A program made the position numbers and the translations under genes. From Physella acuta (taxonomy: Eukaryota; Mollusca; Gastropoda; Physidae), in the NCBI RefSeq assembly GCF_028476545.1, contig NW_026732305.1:1-64000 (forward strand): a stretch of DNA of 64,000 nt. Reading direction: 5' to 3'. The first letter of the stretch is position 1; each line of letters opens with the position of its first letter. The notes below the pieces were generated by a model. It saw only the letters and a program-made list of their open reading frames with translations, was not told the origin of the DNA and did not search any database. Shown here piece after piece: positions 17,001-38,852 of the stretch.

Positions 17001-19826
17001 TGAGTCTGTTGTATATCGTCAATAAAAGTTGAAAGTAAACAAAAATTTAAAATTGTATATTACATTTTATAAATGAAACAGGCATAAATTGCAATGTTTG
17101 TATTTTGCAATAAAAAATTAGATAAAAACATTGATAGGTTAGCAAAAGAATATATCCAGCTGTATCGTAATAAAACTTGAAATAAACATACATTTTAAAA
17201 TTGTAATTACATATTATAAATAAAACAGGCATAAATTGCAATGTTTGTATCTTGCAATAAAAATTGAATAAAAACATTGATAGGTTAGCAAAAGAATACA
17301 TCCAGCTGTATCGTGAATAAAACTAGAAAGTAAACAAATTTTAAAAATTTAAGTTACATTTTATAAATGAAACAGGCATAAATTGCAATGTTTGTATCTT
17401 GCAATAGAAAATTGAATTAAAACATTGATAGGTTAGCAAAAGAATATATCCAGCTATTTCACCAAACTAAAAGTTAAATATAAACATCAATCTTAAAATT
17501 TTGAATAACATTTTATAAACAAAACAAGCATAAATTGCAATGTTTGTATTTTGCAAATAAAAAATTGATTCAAAACATTGATTGTTTAGCTAAAATCCAC
17601 CTGTATCGTCATAAAACTTGAAATAAACATACATTTTAAAAATTTTAAATTACATTTTATAAATAAAACAGTCATAAATTGCAATTACTTGTATCTTAAT
17701 TTAATACATTGATAGGTTAGCAAAAGAATATATCTAGCTATTTCACCAAACTAAAAGTTAAATGTAAACATCAATGTTAACATTTTAAATTACATTTTTA
17801 TAAATAAAACAAGCTTAAATTGCAATGTTTGTATCTTGATTTAATACATTGATAGGTTAGCAAAAGAAACTTCCAACTGTTTCACCGAACTAAAAGCTAA
17901 ATGTGCTGGTAATCAACAAACTACATCCCAAATAGAAGCGGTTTCGCCTGGAATCCTACAAATGCTTGCTAATTGTAAGTATAATGTTGAGAATTAAGAT
18001 TTTCTGATAGTACATTTGTGATTATAGCGCTTAGCATTATTAAAATACTTATGGGTGCTTTCTCTGTTGTTAGTCGTTGCTGTAACATCTATATATAATT
18101 CTCTTCATGGAGATCGTAGAAAACAATACGCAGCTTAGCCACCACCCTCATCTCCACCTGTCAGGTTCACCCCTAATGTTTACAACCGTAGAGCCGGGTT
18201 AGTGACGGCTATTAGGGGCAGATAAGTTAGTATTTAACGATTTGAAACGAAGGGGAGGTAACAATTTCTGATGATCTTTTCTTTATCTGTAAACGGCTGC
18301 TTTCACTGGGCGGGAGGGAGGGGGGGGGGTAAGGGGTAGTGTTAAATTCACAAACTATGAATTGATGATAAGCAGAAAATAAACAACTAGATAGATGGCG
18401 GCGTATACTACGTCGCGGGTCAGCTCGTAAATAATATTTAAAGACAAGTGCTCTCACGGACAACAAAAGGTTAAAGACAAAATATTCTAGACGTCTCCCG
18501 AGCGTTCCCTCGATCTAATCTGCATACGAACCCTCCCTACAAATGTTGTACTTAACTTACAAACAGATGACATAATAAAGATTTTTCGCAGGTAATGCTC
18601 AACGCGAATCTAATTATTAAAGCCTGGGTGTGGCTAACTAATTTGAACAAATTGTTTTATAAGCTTTTGTTTCGTTCATTATGTCCGGTTTTTTTTTTGG
18701 TGTGATGTGGGAAATCTATTAACCCAATCTTATTCAACGACTTAATCAAATACAATTAAGTATTGCGTGTCATATAGTCCTTCTTCTGTGTTCTTAATTT
18801 TAGTGTTGGAAGGGATACCCTCCAACACAAAAGGCCATTGACTCCGATTTCAGCCTTCTTTTCTTTTTGGATTTGCTTCCATAGCCTTTGTCCATCCGAG
18901 AACAAAATGCAAGGCAGCAGTTGTTTGATTTTGACTTTCTGGTATATACGAAGTATAGAGAAAGTCTTGCAATCTTGCAAAAAAAAGTCGAGATTATTGC
19001 AAATCTCGACATTTTACACCTCCCTGAGTCGAAAAAAGATAGTTTTGCAATCTTGTACGTATGTATGTGTGTATGTGTGTGTCTGTGTGTGTGTGTCTGT
19101 AAACACGATAACTTGAGTACCGTTACAGGTAGGTTGATGAAATTTCATATATAAGTATTATATCAAAATCGTAGATCCGTATCAACTTTTGAGCTATTTC
19201 CGGTAACCGGAAGTGGAACTTTTTCTACTTTCAATATTTCTGAAGCCTATAACTTGAGAAATTAAAAATGGATTAAAAATCATGTCTATATCCCGAGTTG
19301 CCATCCCATGTTGTTTTATATAAGAATATTCGAGAAAGTTTAGGTGAGATCACTCCCGGTTTATTTAAAAATATTTTAAAATATTTTTCTCTCCTAGATG
19401 GGTTGCTGTCCCTCAACTGCCCAAAGGATTCGAACTTGAAGCCATGAACTTTACCTGCCCTACCACGCCGACCATTTTACCTTCCAATACGCTAAAATAC
19501 TACTTATATAACTGTCATATTTTTACAGGCAAAGACAATAATGAGGAAGATGAAGAAAAGAAAACAGGAACCCAGAGACCAGTTAACAATAGACAGCATA
19601 AAAAGAAAAACAAAACAGGTACGAATTATTGAAGGTAAAAAGTAATTATCTTTAAAAAAAACCCATTAACATTAAAATTATTTTATTAATAATTAATTAT
19701 GTTTATTGTTTGTATAATCAAAATTGACTAATAGTTTTTTTAAATAAAAGAAATAATTTTATTTTTACAGATGTTACCCCCATGTTAATGGGGTGCAGTG
19801 TATTAAAATTGTTTAATTTTGCATGA
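10382..19826 (+). CDS. Gene 2: secreted protein with three six-cysteine modules
   Basis: Nine exons give one 277-aa frame: 10382-10427, 11453-11555, 12246-12358, 13578-13671, 14892-15010, 16906-16999, 17856-17974, 19529-19618 and 19771-19826. All have AG/GT borders and consistent phases. Residues 1-18 (MDYKLLLFLTNLAAYAAL) look like a signal peptide. Module 1 spans about 24-88, module 2 95-159 and module 3 166-230. Each is one A exon (C-x(4-7)-C-x(16-17)-C) plus one B exon (C-x7-C, then a closing Cys). Modules 2 and 3 are close copies, both with 'DSDC-VMKC' and 'QMLANC'. The tail (231-259) is acidic then basic (HKKKNK). The last exon adds DVTPMLMGCSVLKLFNFA. It is related to genes 1 and 3. No function is assigned; an exported disulphide-rich protein is inferred. 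Whether exon 9 is the only end is uncertain, because exon 8 also joins in phase to the first gene 3 exon. Confidence 0.78.
10490..10922 (+). mobile_element. MITE with GGTCGTCCAT...ATGACGTCA termini
   Basis: The left terminus 'ggtcgtccataaatgacgtc' matches the reverse complement of the right end 'gacgtcatttttggatgacc' with few differences. G-rich stretches follow each terminus. It sits in gene 2 intron 1. Relatives lie at 46505-46640 (one end) and about 49125-49427. The superfamily is not assigned because no clear target duplication was seen. Confidence 0.75.
11115..11430 (+). repeat. 28-bp minisatellite, about 11 copies, next to exon 2
   Basis: The unit is 'aatcatcgtaagaaagacta' plus 'attagtat'. 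The array ends about 20 bp before the exon 2 acceptor (exon starts 11453). Each unit contains 'cgtaagaa', which resembles a splice donor. Confidence 0.9.
11605..11795 (+). mobile_element. G-tract MITE-like element, copy 2, left-truncated
   Basis: It shares the poly-G runs, the 'ttatttcgttcgg' spacer and the right end 'gaaagaaactctg' with the copy at 1318-1540. The left terminus is missing. It lies in gene 2 intron 2. Confidence 0.6.
11930..12045 (-). mobile_element. SINE family A fragment, minus orientation
   Basis: Only the tRNA-like head and the first part of the body are present on the minus strand ('ctctaccactagaccactcc' and 'gaacccggattcgaactcc' as read on +). It lies in gene 2 intron 2. 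Confidence 0.75.
12525..12856 (+). mobile_element. LINE remnant: C-terminal end of a reverse transcriptase ORF
   Basis: The + strand encodes a stretch with WIGHTLTKP, ITRQALTWNPQGKRKRGR and GYTWGQLERLAKDRNDW. This is the typical C-terminal tail of non-LTR endonuclease/reverse-transcriptase proteins in invertebrates. Only the last 100 or so codons survive, so it is a 5'-truncated, dead copy in gene 2 intron 3. The clade is not assigned. A related fragment from the same part of the protein lies at 45540-46200. Confidence 0.85.
12890..13115 (-). mobile_element. SINE family A, minus orientation
   Basis: Minus-strand copy with the 3' block 'gggcagatgaagtagag', the middle block 'gccagcactatacccaaccg' and a tRNA-like head at 13040-13115. 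It lies in gene 2 intron 3, directly after the LINE remnant. Confidence 0.8.
13745..14815 (+). repeat. (CAA/CAT/ACT)n trinucleotide repeat, about 1.07 kb
   Basis: This is a long degenerate trinucleotide array in gene 2 intron 4. All three + frames are largely free of stops: one gives Thr/Ser-rich text (13662-14471), another Asn/Ile and another Gln/His. This is what a CAN-type repeat does by itself. The gene 2 frame stops at TAA right after the exon 4 donor, so the array is not an extension of the exon. I treat it as intronic satellite. Confidence 0.9.
15003..16195 (+). repeat. 25-bp minisatellite built from the exon 5 splice donor, about 47 copies
   Basis: The unit is 'aattgtgagtataatgttga' plus 'gcatt'. 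The first unit overlaps the end of exon 5, where the coding 'gctaatt' is followed by the donor 'gtgagtataatg'. The array is therefore an amplification of the exon/intron border, and most units keep the donor sequence att|gtgagt intact. It fills most of the first two-thirds of intron 5. Confidence 0.93.
17035..17855 (+). repeat. About 145-bp tandem repeat carrying copies of the exon 7 acceptor
   Basis: Six units end in 'ttgataggttagcaaaagaa' or a variant, starting near 17131, 17277, 17425, 17579 and 17709, with the real exon 7 border near 17849. The copies at 17425 and 17709 extend further into exon-like sequence ('ttcaccaaactaaaagttaa'). Each decoy runs into a stop within a few codons, so none can replace the real exon 7 (17856-17974). 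Confidence 0.9.
18346..18440 (+). repeat. Dispersed repeat, copy 2
   Basis: Relative of 62-145, with the same order of short blocks. It lies in gene 2 intron 7, between a G-run at 18318 and the SINE at 18780. Confidence 0.5.
18780..19475 (-). mobile_element. SINE family B (minus), split by another repeat
   Basis: The SINE tail and body are at 18780-18935 and the tRNA-like head at about 19390-19475. The roughly 450 bp in between are foreign: they start near 'ggtatatacgaagtatagag', include a GT-rich stretch (19061-19100) and 'aacacgataacttgagtacc', and end near 'gagatcactcccgg'. The insert looks like a separate interspersed element of unknown type. Confidence 0.65.
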
Positions 19827-19989
19827 ATTGAAACGTTGTTAAAGTATTATGTTATGTTTTTGTACTGTCGTAACTGTCTTAAGGCCATATGTAGTTTATG
19901 GATTTTATTTTTGTTTTGTGTTTTTGTTTTCATTATTCACTTACCGAGACTCGAAAGTTATTTATATATTGTGATTATTTCTATTATAG

Positions 19990-20535
19990 GCTACTCTACT
20001 TCGTGTGTTAAGAGTTGTGTGTGTGTGATGGGGGTGTATGTGTGTGGTATTTGTGGTGTATGTATGTGGTATTTGTGGTGTATGTGTGTGATGGGGGTGT
20101 ATGGACGTGTGGTATTTATGGTGTATTTATGTGATGGGGTTGTATGGACGTGTGGTATTGGTGGTGTATGTATGTGATGGGGGTGTATGGATGTGTGGTA
20201 TTGGTGGTGTATGTATGTGATAGGGGTGTATGGACGTGGGGTATTTGTGGTGTATGTATGTGATGGGGGTGTATGGACGTGTGGTATTGGTGGTGTATGT
20301 ATGTGATGGGGGTGTATGGATGTGTGGTATTGGTGGTGTATGTATGTGATAGGGGTGTATGGACGTGGGGTATTTGTGGTGTATGTATGTGATGGGGGTG
20401 TATGGACGTGTGGTATTGGTGGTGTATGTATGTGATGGGGGTGTATGGACGTGTGGTATTGGTGGTGTATGTATGTGGTATTTGTGGTGTATGTATGTGA
20501 TAGGGGTGTATGGACGTGTGGTACTTATGTTGTCT
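19990..20535 (+). repeat. GT-rich minisatellite, unit about 42 bp
   Basis: Units of the form 'tgtatgtatgtgatgggggt' followed by 'gtatggacgtgtggtattggtg' repeat about a dozen times with length variants. This starts about 160 bp after the gene 2 stop codon. Open frames across it (Cys/Val/Gly-rich) are repeat artefacts. From 20660 to 20900 there is a degenerate 'attctactctatt' tract, and near 21085-21150 a 'gcgtgtttcg' 10-mer tract. Confidence 0.85.
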
Positions 20536-21268
20536 GCTGTGTGGCTGTGTGTGTGATTGTAGAGCTAGTGCAGTAAAGTGTGGGTTATGCTATTTAAGAT
20601 AATGGGATGTGAATCGCAGCATATGGTTTTATTGTGAAAGATATTCTACTACATTCTGACTCTATATTTTTTTACAATCTCTTTTGTTTTACTTATTTTA
20701 CTGCATTTTACTCTACAACGCTACTTTATTCTATTAAATTCTACTCTATTTTAATTTAATGCAATTGACTTAATTTTAATATAATTCTATTAAGTTCTAC
20801 TACATTTTCCTACATTCTATTAAATTCTACAAAGTCTATTATGATTCAACTCTACCTCTCCCAATCTATTCAAAGCTACTCCACTCTATTCCTTGATACT
20901 TTGTTTTGCTCAATGCATTGTGTGATGTAGTGCGTGGTTTTTTGTTGGGGAAGTGGTGAATGGTGTGGGATGAGTTTCAGGATATTGAGTGTGGGTGTCG
21001 TGGTGTGGGTTTTTAGCTGTATAAAACATTAAAATATGGGTCGTGCGTGTGTGTGTGTGTGTGTGTGTGGTTAAAAGTGGGGAAGGGGGTTGGGCGTGTT
21101 TCGGTGTGTTTTGGCGTGTTTCGGCGTGTTTCAGCGTGTTTCGTGGTGTCATACGGGTTGTGGTGTGTTTTGTTATTTACCTTGCATTATTCATTTCTCT
21201 TTTCTCATTTGTATAGCCCCCCCCCCTCCCCTTATGGGAACTTCAAATTTATTTTACAAGTTTAAAAA

Positions 21269-21317
21269 ATGAGAAGGTATTGTGTGTTGTGTCTCATATG
21301 TTTTCTGTTCTTCGTTA
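21269..21317 (+). other. Candidate signal-peptide exon for gene 3 (weak)
   Basis: An ATG opens MRRYCVLCLICFLFFV, a good hydrophobic leader, followed by an AG|GTATCA donor-like site. The phase (2) does not fit the next recognised exon (21529, which needs phase 1), and joining them gives an immediate stop. It is listed only because no better first exon for gene 3 was found. Confidence 0.15.
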
Positions 21318-21365
21318 GGTATCATTGCAATTTCACGCCGCAGCTTAGGCATGAGTATGCAGTTC

Positions 21366-21366
<1 letters not shown>

Positions 21367-21431
<65 letters not shown>
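21367..21431. repeat. (TA)n microsatellite
   Basis: A pure TA tract about 100 bp upstream of the first recognised gene 3 exon. Confidence 0.95.
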
Positions 21432-21434
<3 letters not shown>

Positions 21435-21528
21435 TATTTATATTATTTCTTTATTCACATATGAATAGTTTTCTTATGTAGTTAAAAGCAGTTAACACTG
21501 TGATCCCAACTCTGATTTTAAACTACAG

Positions 21529-34571
<13,043 letters not shown>

Positions 34572-34637
34572 AACAAAAATCGTCTACAGATGAGACATCT
34601 ATCTTCAACCGTGATTATGACATCGGCTACAAGCAAG

Positions 34638-34853
34638 CAGCGTTTCTTCCAGACTTTTCTCAACGGGGGGGGGGGGGGGCAACTTGAAATTTTTCGAGGG
34701 GGGGGGGGGTGAGGTGGCGGACACTGTTAAAAGTATATATTTTCTATAAAAAATCCATTTCGTTCGGAGGGTGGGGGATGGGCAGTAGACTTTCTTGGGG
34801 GTGGGGGGGGGGGAGCTCTGCCCCACCCGTAGAGATGCCTTGAAGAAACTCTG
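34638..34853 (+). mobile_element. G-tract MITE-like element, copy 3
   Basis: Left end 'cagcgtttcttccagac' and right end 'cttgaagaaactctg', with poly-G runs and the 'ccatttcgttcgg' spacer between them. It is the best copy for seeing the inverted ends. The flanks caagcaag / tcggcaac do not give a convincing duplication. Confidence 0.65.
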
Positions 34854-35009
34854 TCGGCAACCCTTTCCAGCACCTGGCTGTTTTAACCACTCTCAACCCA
34901 TTCAGATGATGCTTAGCATTTGAAAGAAAAAAAAAACCAACAATTTCTTCTTTTATCTGCTGTTAATTTATTAATTTCATTTATTTTTACTTGTGCAAGA
35001 TTTAGTGTT

Positions 35010-35130
35010 TTTTTTTTAAATATGTTCCCTATTCGTATTGCATGTATACAATAATACTCGATCAAATTATCGAACTAAATCATGTAACACATTTATTATA
35101 AGTGAAAGGTGATAATAGGTAGAGGTGGGT
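35010..35130 (+). repeat. Dispersed repeat shared with 39245-39335
   Basis: 'tgtatacaataatactc', 'atcatgtaac' and 'agtgaaaggtgataataggt' occur in the same order at 39245-39335. It is an interspersed element of unknown type. Nothing else is recognisable in 34860-35600. Confidence 0.7.
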
Positions 35131-35610
35131 ATTTAGATAGTAAATAACTTGTAGGACTTGATCTTTTTCAAAACTTAGAATTTACTTTATAACTTAGCGG
35201 TCTATCCAAGATGACATATTTTAAAAAAAATGATCTTAAAATTGGGCAATTAATTATATTCAATTTAAAATTCCAAAATGAAAAATTTAATTCAAGGGAA
35301 GTAACTTATATACGAAGAGATAAAATTACCAAACAAATCTAATGCATGCAGAAAACATAAAAACCCCTATTTAAATTTCATTATATGATACTAATAATTA
35401 ATAATATATGTAATTTTTCCAAATAATTCATTTTATTAATTAAATAATTAAAAACATATATTCCTTAAACAAATACACACACTTGCTTTTTTTATAAGAT
35501 TTGTTTTAACAATTCAGATTACTTGCAATTAAGGTTGCAGCTCGTCTAGTGATCATGTTGTATTTCTGGATCCCTACAAAATTAGGGACAAATCATGTAT
35601 CTTTCTATCA

Positions 35611-36395
35611 CAGGGGTCGGCAACCTGCGGCCCGCGAGCCGCATGCGGCTCCCTCGATGTCAAGATGTGGCTCTCCAGCTCCTTGCACGAATATTAATAT
35701 TTATATTATTTCATTTTTAAAACTGATAAGAAAATTATACTGTAAAGAAACACATGATTAAACAGAAGAAAAATCTTATCATAGAACAGAGAGAATAGGT
35801 GCAGTAGAAAGCATACGGATGGCTGACAGCCGCTTGGGCACCAGGTCCAGCCCCACACCCGTGCTGTGGACAGCCCCGTGACAACAATTCCCTTATTAGT
35901 TATTAGCTTCTCACTGCTGAGTCGGGTACTGGACGGTGGGGGACCAGCCTACCCTGCGTTCATTGGGTTGAAAGATAAGCCTGCTGAGAACCTAAGGACA
36001 GAAGCGACCGGTAAACGATAATTAAACCGATATCCAAGCCAGCTTGCCGTGTTGAGACCCGCCTGTCTAATGGGAGACACCTCCATGAGCCGGTGATGTC
36101 CGTAAAGAAAGAAAAAAAAATTAACATCTTCTAAAGTGGTTTGGGATAGTCCTTATATTTTTATTTTTTTATTACTAATTTCATTATTCTGGCGAAACAA
36201 GTGTGTTTTTATGTGAATAAACATATTTCATATTTAAAGCTATTTATTTTAAATAACACATCAAATTGATTTACCTAATCCTAATCAACTAATAAAATAT
36301 TGAAATTAAAAAAATGTTAGTGGCTCTTTAAAAACTGGGAAATCTTGAACATTGTAACTTATGGCTCTTCCATCTCAAAAGGTTGCCGACCCCTG
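35611..36395 (+). mobile_element. hAT-type element, CAGGGGTCGGCAACC termini, with nested insert
   Basis: The termini 'caggggtcggcaacct' and 'ggttgccgacccctg' are inverted repeats of a well-known hAT type. The 8-bp flanks ttctatca / gtccatca agree at 6 of 8 positions. The typical inner 'gcggctc' and 'tggctct' blocks are present. The GC-richer stretch at about 35800-36115, ending in 'aaagaaagaaaaaaaaa', looks like a separate retroposed insert. There is no transposase frame, so it is non-autonomous. Confidence 0.85.
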
Positions 36396-36986
36396 GTCCA
36401 TCAGACCCATTTGATCTGCGCTTGAAAGCAAAACTCGCCCTTGTTAAACATTTTAATATATTTCGGACCCTTGCACACATACTTTGACCAAATTTGCTTT
36501 ATTTGATAAACAAAGTATTCAAACAAAAATTAAGAGACATAAATAAAACAGCAACCTTGTTTCACTTCTTACCAAGCGAATTTCCGAGGAGATCAGCACA
36601 ATTATAAGACGCGCTAAATCGATCACTCAAGTCTAGTATAGACAAATCATAGTGGAGCTGACCTGAGCTATTTCGATCAAAACAATCTGCTAACCAAGCA
36701 AGTTACACAAGCTAAAACTTGGGGAGGTATCTGCGAAAAGAAAATTCAAATTCGCAGGGGAGGCGCCCCGGTATATAAAAATAAAATATGCGGTTCGACA
36801 CCGTTCATCCGATTGTAATTAAACTTTAGAGAGTAGATGAGAATACTCTCGAGAAGGTTTCTGCGAAAAAAATAATTCTTATGGGCGGCGCCCGGGAGGG
36901 TGCGATTTTCGTCAATACACGGTTTTGCGCTTAGAGTTCCAGAGCGGCTTTGTTAGCACTTGGCATCCCTTAATTAGTGAGGCTGA

Positions 36987-37183
36987 CAGTGGCGTAGCGA
37001 GGCCGGGTGACACCCGGTGCGGTACTTAATGGAGGCGTAGCCACCCTTACGGGGACAAACTTTCAAATTTTCGATTTGCACCCCCCCCTCAAACTTTCGA
37101 TTTGCACCCCCCCCGCTCAAATTTTTCTCTATATATTTTGCTATTTTTTGCCTTGGTGCCCCCCCCCCCTCGCTACGCCTCTG
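36987..37183 (+). mobile_element. hAT-type MITE with 8-bp target duplication (7/8)
   Basis: Termini 'cagtggcgtagcgaggcc' and 'cctcgctacgcctctg', with flanks GAGGCTGA (36979-36986) and GAGGTTGA (37184-37191). The interior shares the 'tcaaactttcgatttgcacc' units with the copies at 27652 and 37548. Confidence 0.85.
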
Positions 37184-37199
37184 GAGGTTGAGCCCACTG

Positions 37200-38205
37200 T
37201 TATGAAGTCAAAGTGGTGGTGTTGATGACTGCAGTCAGGTGAAGTTGTTGGGTGATAATTTCGGAAACGTGACAGGTTCAAGCCGCTTGATTGAGTAATA
37301 TCAACACACTTTAGTAATAAAACAGATAAGTGTTAGTTACGTCGCAAGTTAAAGACAGTTACAAATACTATGGACTTTCCGACCCAAGGTCTTCGTCAGC
37401 ACACAACAGTGCGGTTACAAATACGCCATAAAAGACAAACAGTAACACAATTTTGGACTTAGCTCGACAGTAAAAACACGTCTTGTCTAAATGCCACGAT
37501 ATCCAAAAGAAAAGACGCGTGAAAAGGACGCTTGGATACCGTATAGGCAGAGGCGTAGCGAGGGGAGGGGGCGGGGGGTGTGTACCGCACCGGATGACAC
37601 CATTTAGGGGGGTGACACCAAGGCAAAAAATAGCAAAATATATAGGGAAAAACTTGAGGGGGGGATGCAAATCAAAAGTTTGAGGTGGGGGGGGGGGTGC
37701 AAATCGAAAGTTTGAGGGGGGAGGGGTGCAACAAATCGAAAGTTTGAGGAAGGGGGGTGCAAATCCAAAATTTGAAAGTTTGTCCCCTCGAAGGGTCGCT
37801 ACGCCTCTGGGGGGGGGGGTGTGACACCATTAAGTGCCGCACCTGATGACACCCGACCTCGCTACGCCACTGCGTATATGGGTGGGGTTGGGGGCGTGGT
37901 GTATGTGGAGGGGGGGTAGGTAAAAGATACCTGTTCGTTTAAACTATCCGGTGCTGTGTGTGCCAAATTAAGTATAAGTCGCGTTTCCGTGTTTAGGCGG
38001 TTTTTAAAATTATGGCAAAACCGAACAGCGGTTACACAAAAGTCGTTGTCATGTCCACTCTTGTGAAAGTGTTTGGCCACAGGAAGACTGTCTTCGTTTT
38101 TTTATTGAACGCATGTGTTGGCTAACCCTGTCAGACAATCGTTTCCCCTTTTGTCCAGTATAAAAGATGTTGCATCGCCTACACTGGATGACATAAACTA
38201 TACGT
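37200..38205 (-). mobile_element. Penelope-like retroelement remnant with GIY-YIG endonuclease, split by a MITE
   Basis: On the minus strand, 38205 down to 37873 encodes VYVIQCRRCNIFYTGQKGKR, then RVSQHMRS, VAKHFHKSGH and FVTAVRF-like text, then RLILNLAHTAPDSLNEQ. This fits a GIY-YIG endonuclease domain with its catalytic region, as found at the C-terminus of Penelope-like elements. The hAT MITE at 37548-37872 interrupts it. The piece below 37547 (with the DEDLGSES block) looks like the element's 3' end. The reverse transcriptase part is not seen. This is a decayed 5'-truncated copy. Confidence 0.75.
37548..37872 (+). mobile_element. hAT-type MITE inserted in the Penelope remnant
   Basis: Termini 'cagaggcgtagcgaggg' and 'acctcgctacgccactg', with flanks CGTATAGG (37540-37547) and CGTATATG (37873-37880), agreeing at 7 of 8 positions. 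A right-end-like 'cgctacgcctctg' at 37797 shows a second, nested relative inside. Confidence 0.85.
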
Positions 38206-38209
38206 TAGT

Positions 38210-38458
38210 TTAGTGGGGGGTGTGGCACCATGATATAAACATGCAAACTAGAAAAAATAATGTTTTAACAACCGACTATAGGTAAACATCATTAATATCA
38301 AATGTGAACACTTTAAAGCTTTTACCAGGGGGGGGGGGGGGAGAGGTGTGGTGCTGACAACAACTGCAAATTTTACAGAGGAATAAAAAAAACGGGAGGG
38401 TGGGGGGTGACACCACGAGGTGCCGCACCGGGTGACACCCGACCTAGCGACGCCACTG
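38210..38458 (+). mobile_element. hAT-type MITE, left end eroded
   Basis: Right end 'cctagcgacgccactg' and the inner blocks 'gtgtggcaccatgatataaa' and 'gccgcaccgggtgacacc' match the 9779 element. The left terminus is reduced to about 'agtgggggg'. Confidence 0.6.
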
Positions 38459-38682
38459 AGCTATAGACATAATCACCGACACCAACAATCGCTGATTCAC
38501 AATCTTGTTAGACAAGACAGCAAGCATGCCACCCTACATAAAGCCCGACTATAATTAAAACAAATAAACATTCTAATAGCAATTCCAGCACGAAGTCAAG
38601 CCTGCCAACGATGCTCATCCACTCGGCCTTGGACTAACAACTAGATCTCACTCGGAAGTTCCAATATCACAAGCAACCAAAG

Positions 38683-38844
38683 CAGAGGCGTAGCGACCCT
38701 TCCCGGCGCCCGGGGACAAACTTTCGATTTGCACCCCCCCCCCAAACTTTCGATTACTTTTTCTAACCCATTTTGGCGCCCCTAAAGGTCGGCGCCCGGG
38801 GACATATGTCCCCCCCCCCCTGCCCCCCAATCGCTACGCCTGTG
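38683..38844 (+). mobile_element. Short hAT-type MITE with perfect 8-bp target duplication
   Basis: This 162-bp element runs from 'cagaggcgtagcgaccc' to 'aatcgctacgcctgtg' and is flanked exactly by AACCAAAG (38675-38682 and 38845-38852). It gives the clearest definition of the short family: 'ggcgcccggggaca' blocks, poly-C, and no coding capacity. Confidence 0.92.
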
Positions 38845-38852
38845 AACCAAAG

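Noticed and set aside
19836-20556. Hydrophobic and Cys/Val/Gly-rich frames after gene 2
   Set aside because: The first part has a leader-like stretch, but no splice donor in a useful phase. The rest is a GT-rich minisatellite.
21269-21481. First exon of gene 3 with a signal peptide
   Set aside because: The leader is good, but the only donors give phase 0 or 2, and joining to exon 21529 creates a stop. Kept only as a weak candidate.
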